NCBI GenBank assembly: GCA_902494545.1
Contig: CABUTP010000038.1
Location: forward strand, 1-9,862
Length of the DNA: 9,862 bases
Reading direction: 5' to 3'
From: an uncultured Collinsella sp.
GTDB lineage: Bacteria; Actinomycetota; Coriobacteriia; Coriobacteriales; Coriobacteriaceae
Shown here: piece after piece, positions 6,111-9,862 of the stretch
Position numbering within the stretch: position 1 is the stretch's first letter
How the letters are laid out: every line of letters starts with the position of its first letter
The notes under the pieces: generated by a model
What the model saw: the letters and a program-made list of their open reading frames with translations, nothing else
What the model was told of the DNA's origin: nothing
Databases searched by the model: none
Made by a program: the position numbers and the translations under genes

Positions 6111-7550
6111 CTAGTCCAGACGACGGGTCTGCGCCACGTGCTTGTACCAGTAGGCGCTTGCCTTGGGCGTGCGCTTCTGGGTTTCAAAGTCAACGTAAAA
6201 GAAGCCGTAACGCTTGTTGTAGCCATTGGTCCAGGAGAACTGATCCTGCAGGCTCCACAGGAAGTAGCCGCCCACGTTGACGCCCACCTCCATGGCCTTG
6301 AGCAGCCAACGCAGGTGCTGCTCGATGTAGTCGATGCGCGGCTGGTCGTCCACAAAACCGTCCTTGTAGGGGTCCTTGTAGCCCATGCCGTTCTCGGTGA
6401 TGAAAATCTGCTTGTAGTTGGGGTAGCGCTGCTTAATGTAGACGAGCAGATCGAACAGGCCCTCGGGATAGATGATCCAGTCCCAGTCGGTGGTGGGGAT
6501 GCCGGGCTTGTTCACGTGCTCGCCAATGCCCTTGACGCGCCAGCGGCCGGTGCCCTTCTCGCCCGTACCGTTGTGGTGCAGGTCGTTCTCGCCGTCGTAA
6601 GCCTTCAAGAAGCGGCACTGGTAGTTGTTAACGCCCAGGTAGTCGTTGTAGAGCGCGGCCTCGCGCATGATTTCCAGATCCTCGTCTAGGATCTCGATGG
6701 TGCCGCCCGAGACGGCAGCCAGGCGGTTGGCGCACTCGAGGGTGTCGGGAGCATAGTCGCCGCGGAAGGTGGCGTCGAGCAAGAACTGGTTTTGCAGCAC
6801 GTGCTCGTTGTTGGCGGCTTTGATGTCGGCGGGGTCGTTCTCGTTGAGCGGATACTTAAACTCCAACGACTGGATGACGCCGATCTTGCCCTTAAAGCCG
6901 CCGTTGTGGAAGGCCAGCACGGCCTTGGCGTGGGCGAGCATCATGTTGTGCTCGCACTGGAAGGCCTCGGCAAGATGCGCCTTGACGCCACCGGGGAAGG
7001 TGCCCTCGATGTAGGTGTTGGAGGCGTCGGCCCAGATCTCGTTAAAGGTGAACCAGTAGGTCACCTGGTCGGCGTACTCCTTAAAGCAGAAGGTGGCAAA
7101 GTCCACAAAGGCGTCGATGGTCTCGCGGTTGAGGAAGTCGCCCTTCTCAAAGAGGGACAGCGGCGTGTCAAAGTGATGCAGCGTGACAAACGGCTCAACG
7201 TGGTGCTTGTGGCACTCGGCGAAAAGGTCGTGGTAGAACTGGACGCCCTCGGGGTTGATTTCGCCGGTGCCGTTGGGGAAGATGCGGCTCCAGGCGATGG
7301 AGAGGCGAATGCCGTTGATGCCGAACTCCTCGCACAGCTCCAGGTCGACGGGGTACTGGTTGTAGAAGTCCGAAGCGGGATCGGGGGAGAAGCGCCCCTG
7401 GGCCTCCAGAAAGTCGTCCCAGGCAACCTTGCCCTTACCGTGAGTGCGGGTCTCGCCCTCTACCTGGTAGGCAGCGGTGGCGCCGCCAAAGACAAAGTCC
7501 TCGGGAAACTGCGCGGGCGGGTTGGTGACGCTAGCAGGATTAACGGACAT
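6111..7550 (-). CDS. lacG: 6-phospho-beta-galactosidase (GH1), module 2
   Basis: This 479-residue cytosolic family 1 glycoside hydrolase should split lactose 6-phosphate into glucose and galactose 6-phosphate. It closely follows LacG of lactic acid bacteria as I recall it: FGGATAAYQVEG, DFYNQYPVDLEL, NGIRLSIAWSRIFPNG, HVEPFVTLHHFDTP. The acid/base is Glu171 in WFTFNEI and the nucleophile is Glu386 in FITENG. The phosphate loop is Ser439-Trp440-Thr-Asn-Gly-Tyr-Asn-Lys446-Arg-Tyr448, with the Trp that marks galactosidases of this family. The usual NYY before the active site reads Asn-Asn-Tyr (308-310). The start ATG has only a weak Shine-Dalgarno (GGAT, about 4 nt away). It is the second gene of the operon, 66 bp after lacE, with a hairpin between them. 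Its order relative to the permease is opposite to module 1. A 6-phospho-beta-glucosidase label is the usual alternative. Confidence 0.9.
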   Translation of the reverse strand: MSVNPASVTNPPAQFPEDFVFGGATAAYQVEGETRTHGKGKVAWDDFLEAQGRFSPDPASDFYNQYPVDLELCEEFGINGIRLSIAWSRIFPNGTGEINPEGVQFYHDLFAECHKHHVEPFVTLHHFDTPLSLFEKGDFLNRETIDAFVDFATFCFKEYADQVTYWFTFNEIWADASNTYIEGTFPGGVKAHLAEAFQCEHNMMLAHAKAVLAFHNGGFKGKIGVIQSLEFKYPLNENDPADIKAANNEHVLQNQFLLDATFRGDYAPDTLECANRLAAVSGGTIEILDEDLEIMREAALYNDYLGVNNYQCRFLKAYDGENDLHHNGTGEKGTGRWRVKGIGEHVNKPGIPTTDWDWIIYPEGLFDLLVYIKQRYPNYKQIFITENGMGYKDPYKDGFVDDQPRIDYIEQHLRWLLKAMEVGVNVGGYFLWSLQDQFSWTNGYNKRYGFFYVDFETQKRTPKASAYWYKHVAQTRRLD

Positions 7551-7573
7551 GATGATCCAATCGTCTAAATCGA

Positions 7574-7607
7574 AGGGCCAGCCGGTCTTGGATGGTCGGC
7601 TGGCCCT
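7574..7607 (-). other. Intercistronic hairpin between lacE and lacG
   Basis: A perfect 11-bp stem joins AGGGCCAGCCG (7574-7584) and CGGCTGGCCCT (7597-7607) and can extend by three more pairs around a 6-nt loop. It sits in the 66-bp gap just after the lacE stop. The downstream minus-strand sequence (TTCGATTTAGACG) is not a proper T run, so read-through into lacG is expected. It may lower lacG expression relative to lacE or protect the lacE mRNA from 3' decay. Confidence 0.7.
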
Positions 7608-7616
7608 GGGCGTTAC

Positions 7617-9392
7617 TTACTTCGAAAGTTGCTCACTCACGAAGGCGAGAGACTTGTCGCCGTTCTGGGAGAGCTCGATGTACTGCTTGCCACGGCAGGC
7701 GACGCACTTGTTGCCCACGCGCTCACAGTCCTTCTGCAGGTCGGCCAGGTAGCTTGCGGCCTGCGGGGCCAGGACGACCAGGTCAAAGTCGGGGAGCATG
7801 TCCACGTGGTTGCCATAGGCCTCGGCAGCGGTCTCGAGGTTAATGCCGCGCTCTTTGGCGGCCTTGGCCAGCGCGTTGGCGAGCAGGCCCGAGGTTCCGC
7901 CGCCCTGGCAGAGCACGAGCACGCGCTTGCCGTTGAGGTCGCTAGTGGCCGTAGCCTCGGTGGCGGGCGCTGCGGAAGCGGCGGGGGCGTCGGCCTTCAC
8001 GGCCTCGGCAGCAGCGCCGGCGGCAACGCTCTTGGCGTCAGCCTTGCCCTGGAAGGCATCGTTGAGCTTGGCGGCTTTCTCGGCGTTCTTGGCGGCGAGC
8101 TCCTCCTGGGAGATCTCGGCCTCCTCGGTGCACTTCTGGGCGTCATAGGCACGGAAGAACGGGTAGTACAGAACGAAGTCGACGACCAGGATAAGGGCGA
8201 GCATCACAAAGGCGAGCGGCTGGAAGCCCAAGCCCATGATGGTGCCGATGGGGCCGGGGACGGTCCAAGGCAGCGTGTACATAAAGCCGTTCATGCCCAA
8301 GAAGTCGATAAAGATCTTGAGGATCCAGATGTTGGCGATCGGGGCAAAGACAAACGGGACAAAGAAGACGGGGTTGAGCACGATGGGCGCGGCGAACAGC
8401 AGCGGCTCGTTGACGGCGAAGCAGACGGGGACGATGGCGGCCTTACCGACGGCGCGCATCTCCTGAGACTTGGCCAGGAAGCAGAACATAAAGACCAGGA
8501 CGAGCGTGGCGCCGGTGCCGCCCATGCAGACGACGAAGTACTGGGCACCCTGGGTCAGGACAGCGGAAGCGTGCTGGCCGGCCTGGAACGCAGCCAGGTT
8601 GTCGGTCATGTTGGCAACGAGGGCGGCGGCGATGGCGGGCTCGACGATCGAGGGGCCGTGGACGCCCACGAACCAGAAGAGGCTCATGGCGCCGTAGATC
8701 ACAGCGAGGCCGATGTAGCCATCGGCAGCGGTGAACAGGGGCTGGAACACCTGGATGACGCCCTGGGCAAAGCAGAAGCCAAAGGCAGCGCGGAAGACGA
8801 TGTCAAAGACCCAAAAGACGGTGATGCAGACGGAGAAGGGGATGATGTCCTTAAAGGTCTGCGAGATGTTGGGCGGAACCTGCTCGGGCATCTTGACGGT
8901 GATGTTGCGCTTAATGAAGAACTTGTAGATGATGCCAGTCACAAACGCAGCGATGAAAGCGGTCAGCAGGCCCTTGGAACCAAGGTAGGTGGTGTTGAAA
9001 CCGCTGGCGGCGTCCGTGGCGATCGTGTCGCTCGAAAGGAGCAAGAAGCCGATGATGGCCGCGCACATGCACGAGATAAAGTTGATTTGGTTGTTCTTGG
9101 GCAGGTCGCGGTTCTGAGCGTCGGCGAAGTGCTTGGCGGTGGTGGCGGCACAGGCGATGGCCAGGATGCCCATGGAGTAGTTGTAGCACTTCCACAGGGC
9201 GTTGTTGATGTCATCGGGCCAGTAGAAACCCCAGATGTTGGGGACCGAGGCTACCAGGCAGAAGATGGACGAGAAGATGATGATGGGGATGACGGAGATA
9301 AAACCGTCGCGGATCGCCTTGAGGTACTTGTTGCGGGCGATCGCGTTGAAAAAGGGCTGGCCCTTTTCGATGGTGGCGATGAGTTGCTCCAT
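7617..9392 (-). CDS. lacE: PTS lactose-specific IICB permease, module 2
   Basis: This 591-residue lactose-type permease fuses the IIC channel to IIB. The start MEQLIATIEKGQPFF and segments such as IRDGFISVIPII, KNNQINFIS, FVGVHGPSIVEPAIAA and MGGTGATLV closely resemble LacE of lactic acid bacteria and staphylococci as I recall it. His245 (GVHG) and Glu329 (VNEPLLF) are the expected sugar-binding residues. The linker (about 420-487) is long and rich in Ala, Glu and Lys. The IIB domain has LCQGGGTSG with Cys495 as phosphoryl acceptor. It should take a phosphoryl group from a IIA protein encoded elsewhere and give lactose 6-phosphate to LacG. The ATG start has TAGGAG 6 nt upstream. It is the first gene of module 2, divergent from a LacI-type gene, and its upstream region holds a near-ideal operator dyad about 60 bp before the start. 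Related beta-galactosides are possible substrates. Confidence 0.92.
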   Translation of the reverse strand: MEQLIATIEKGQPFFNAIARNKYLKAIRDGFISVIPIIIFSSIFCLVASVPNIWGFYWPDDINNALWKCYNYSMGILAIACAATTAKHFADAQNRDLPKNNQINFISCMCAAIIGFLLLSSDTIATDAASGFNTTYLGSKGLLTAFIAAFVTGIIYKFFIKRNITVKMPEQVPPNISQTFKDIIPFSVCITVFWVFDIVFRAAFGFCFAQGVIQVFQPLFTAADGYIGLAVIYGAMSLFWFVGVHGPSIVEPAIAAALVANMTDNLAAFQAGQHASAVLTQGAQYFVVCMGGTGATLVLVFMFCFLAKSQEMRAVGKAAIVPVCFAVNEPLLFAAPIVLNPVFFVPFVFAPIANIWILKIFIDFLGMNGFMYTLPWTVPGPIGTIMGLGFQPLAFVMLALILVVDFVLYYPFFRAYDAQKCTEEAEISQEELAAKNAEKAAKLNDAFQGKADAKSVAAGAAAEAVKADAPAASAAPATEATATSDLNGKRVLVLCQGGGTSGLLANALAKAAKERGINLETAAEAYGNHVDMLPDFDLVVLAPQAASYLADLQKDCERVGNKCVACRGKQYIELSQNGDKSLAFVSEQLSK

Positions 9393-9450
9393 GCAAAGCT
9401 CCTAAGAGTCGGTGGGTTGGCAACGATGGTAGCTTTTGACGTTTGATTGC

Positions 9451-9474
9451 CAAAATGTTGACGTTGCCATTTTG
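9451..9474. promoter_or_regulatory. Operator-like dyad D, module 2
   Basis: A 24-bp dyad of the form CAAAATG-N3-ACGT-N3-CATTTTG, symmetric about 9462.5. Its 16-bp core is 9455-9470. Read on the minus strand the core is ATGGCAACGTCAACAT. The seven-base outer arms are perfect inverted repeats, making it the best operator candidate in the window. It lies in the lacE leader. Confidence 0.72.
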
Positions 9475-9574
9475 CGACACAAAATAAGACGCGAACCGAT
9501 GGTCCCTGTGCCTGCGAACCGTCGATTCCTTGCGCGTAAACGTTTGAGCCGCCCGGTGGCTCTGTGTTTGCACA

Positions 9575-9590
9575 ATGGCAACGTTAACAT
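9575..9590. promoter_or_regulatory. Operator-like dyad E, module 2
   Basis: ATGGCAACGTTAACAT, symmetric about 9582.5 and exactly 120 bp from dyad D by centres. It shares GCA-ACGT with dyad D in the opposite orientation, so the two could be bridged by a tetrameric or dimer-of-dimers repressor. Confidence 0.68.
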
Positions 9591-9719
9591 TTGGTCGACA
9601 AAAGCTGTTCGGGGAAGCAAAAATGTCGGTGAACGGTAGGTTTTGGGTGGTGAGCGTATGGTGGGGGAGGCGTTGGATATACTTGAAGGCGTTAAAAATG
9701 ACTGCGCAAGGTGCCATCA

Positions 9720-9735
9720 ATGGCATCGTTGACAT
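9720..9735. promoter_or_regulatory. Operator-like dyad F, module 2
   Basis: ATGGCATCGTTGACAT, symmetric about 9727.5, differs from dyad E by one base in the core (TCGT for ACGT) and one in the right triplet. It ends 14 bp before the start codon of the LacI-type gene, a place suited to autorepression and matching the position of dyad C in module 1. Confidence 0.58.
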
Positions 9736-9749
9736 AGAAAGAACGACCT

Positions 9750-9862
9750 ATGGCCGCTGTTAAAAAATCGGTATCCGTTAAGGATGTGGCGCGTCTCGCG
9801 GGCGTCTCGGAGCAGACAGTCTCGCGTACGGTGCACGATTCGCCCAGCGTGCGCCCCGAGAC
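9750..9862 (+). CDS. LacI-family transcriptional regulator of module 2, cut by window edge
   Basis: Only the first 37 codons are inside the window. The ATG at 9750 opens a reading frame with SVSVKDVARLAGVS followed by the recognition helix SEQTVSRTVHD (residues 20-30), a typical LacI-family helix-turn-helix. The ribosome binding site is weak (AGAAAG, about 8 nt away), yet the helix-turn-helix begins at the usual distance from this ATG. It is divergent from lacE and has an operator-like dyad just before its start. It should therefore control lacE-lacG and itself. The recognition helix begins Ser-Glu-Gln where the module 1 regulator has Ser-Arg-Gln. Confidence 0.88.
   Translation, partial: MAAVKKSVSVKDVARLAGVSEQTVSRTVHDSPSVRPE

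Larger units (their letters stand above)
9393..9749. promoter_or_regulatory. Divergent control region of module 2
   Basis: This 357-bp gene-free stretch lies between leftward lacE and a rightward LacI-type gene. It holds three operator-like dyads (9455-9470, 9575-9590, 9720-9735). A strong -10-like TATACT (9678-9683) faces the LacI-type gene but lacks a matching -35. An AT-rich TTATTTT on the minus strand (complement of about 9481-9487) could be the lacE -10, placing the first dyad just downstream of its transcription start. A smaller palindrome AAACGTTT (9538-9545) lies between the first two dyads. No RNA switch was recognised. Confidence 0.6.

Noticed and set aside
7629..9446. Long open frame of 605 codons on the + strand opposite lacE
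   Set aside because: Same situation: a mirror of lacE codon bias, with a Gly/Asp/Val-rich product and no domain or ribosome binding site.
9729..9734. TTGACA as a -35 box for the third regulator
   Set aside because: It is only 15 bp before the start codon, so a -10 box would fall inside the coding sequence. The bases are better explained as part of operator-like dyad F.

Overview
The window looks like the chromosome of a high-GC, sugar-fermenting gut anaerobe. A Coriobacteriia member such as Collinsella is my best guess. This rests on GC-rich codon choice combined with Firmicutes-style phosphotransferase (PTS) sugar genes and stacked LacI-type regulators; no sequence search was possible.

The layout is a tandem array of catabolic modules. 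From left to right it holds: the 3' part of a LacI-family regulator (1-827, +); a 148-bp double-palindrome element (844-991); a terminator (1005-1052); module 1, read leftwards, with a GH1 6-phospho-beta-galactosidase-like gene (4464-3022) followed by a LacE-like PTS IICB permease gene (2845-1085); a 341-bp divergent control region; a second complete LacI-family regulator (4806-5843, +); a second copy of the double-palindrome element (5852-6001); a strong terminator (6016-6064); module 2, read leftwards, with lacE (9392-7617) followed by lacG (7550-6111); a 357-bp divergent control region; and the first 37 codons of a third LacI-family regulator (9750 to the window end, +).

Each permease would import and phosphorylate a beta-galactoside such as lactose. 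The paired cytosolic GH1 enzyme would then hydrolyse the 6-phosphorylated disaccharide. Both GH1 proteins carry the Ser-Trp-x-Asn-Gly-Tyr-x-Lys-Arg-Tyr phosphate loop typical of LacG rather than of 6-phospho-beta-glucosidases. Neither module encodes the IIA phosphocarrier, so that must come from elsewhere.

Each divergent control region contains three 16-bp dyads of the form ATG-N3-ACGT-N3-CAT, with small variations. They look like operators of the adjacent LacI-type regulator. The N3 triplet is AGC in all three module 1 sites and GCA in all three module 2 sites, which suggests insulated regulation of paralogous modules.

The most unusual structure is the about 150-bp element made of four alternating copies of one motif. 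It is present twice, each time between a LacI gene and the convergent operon.
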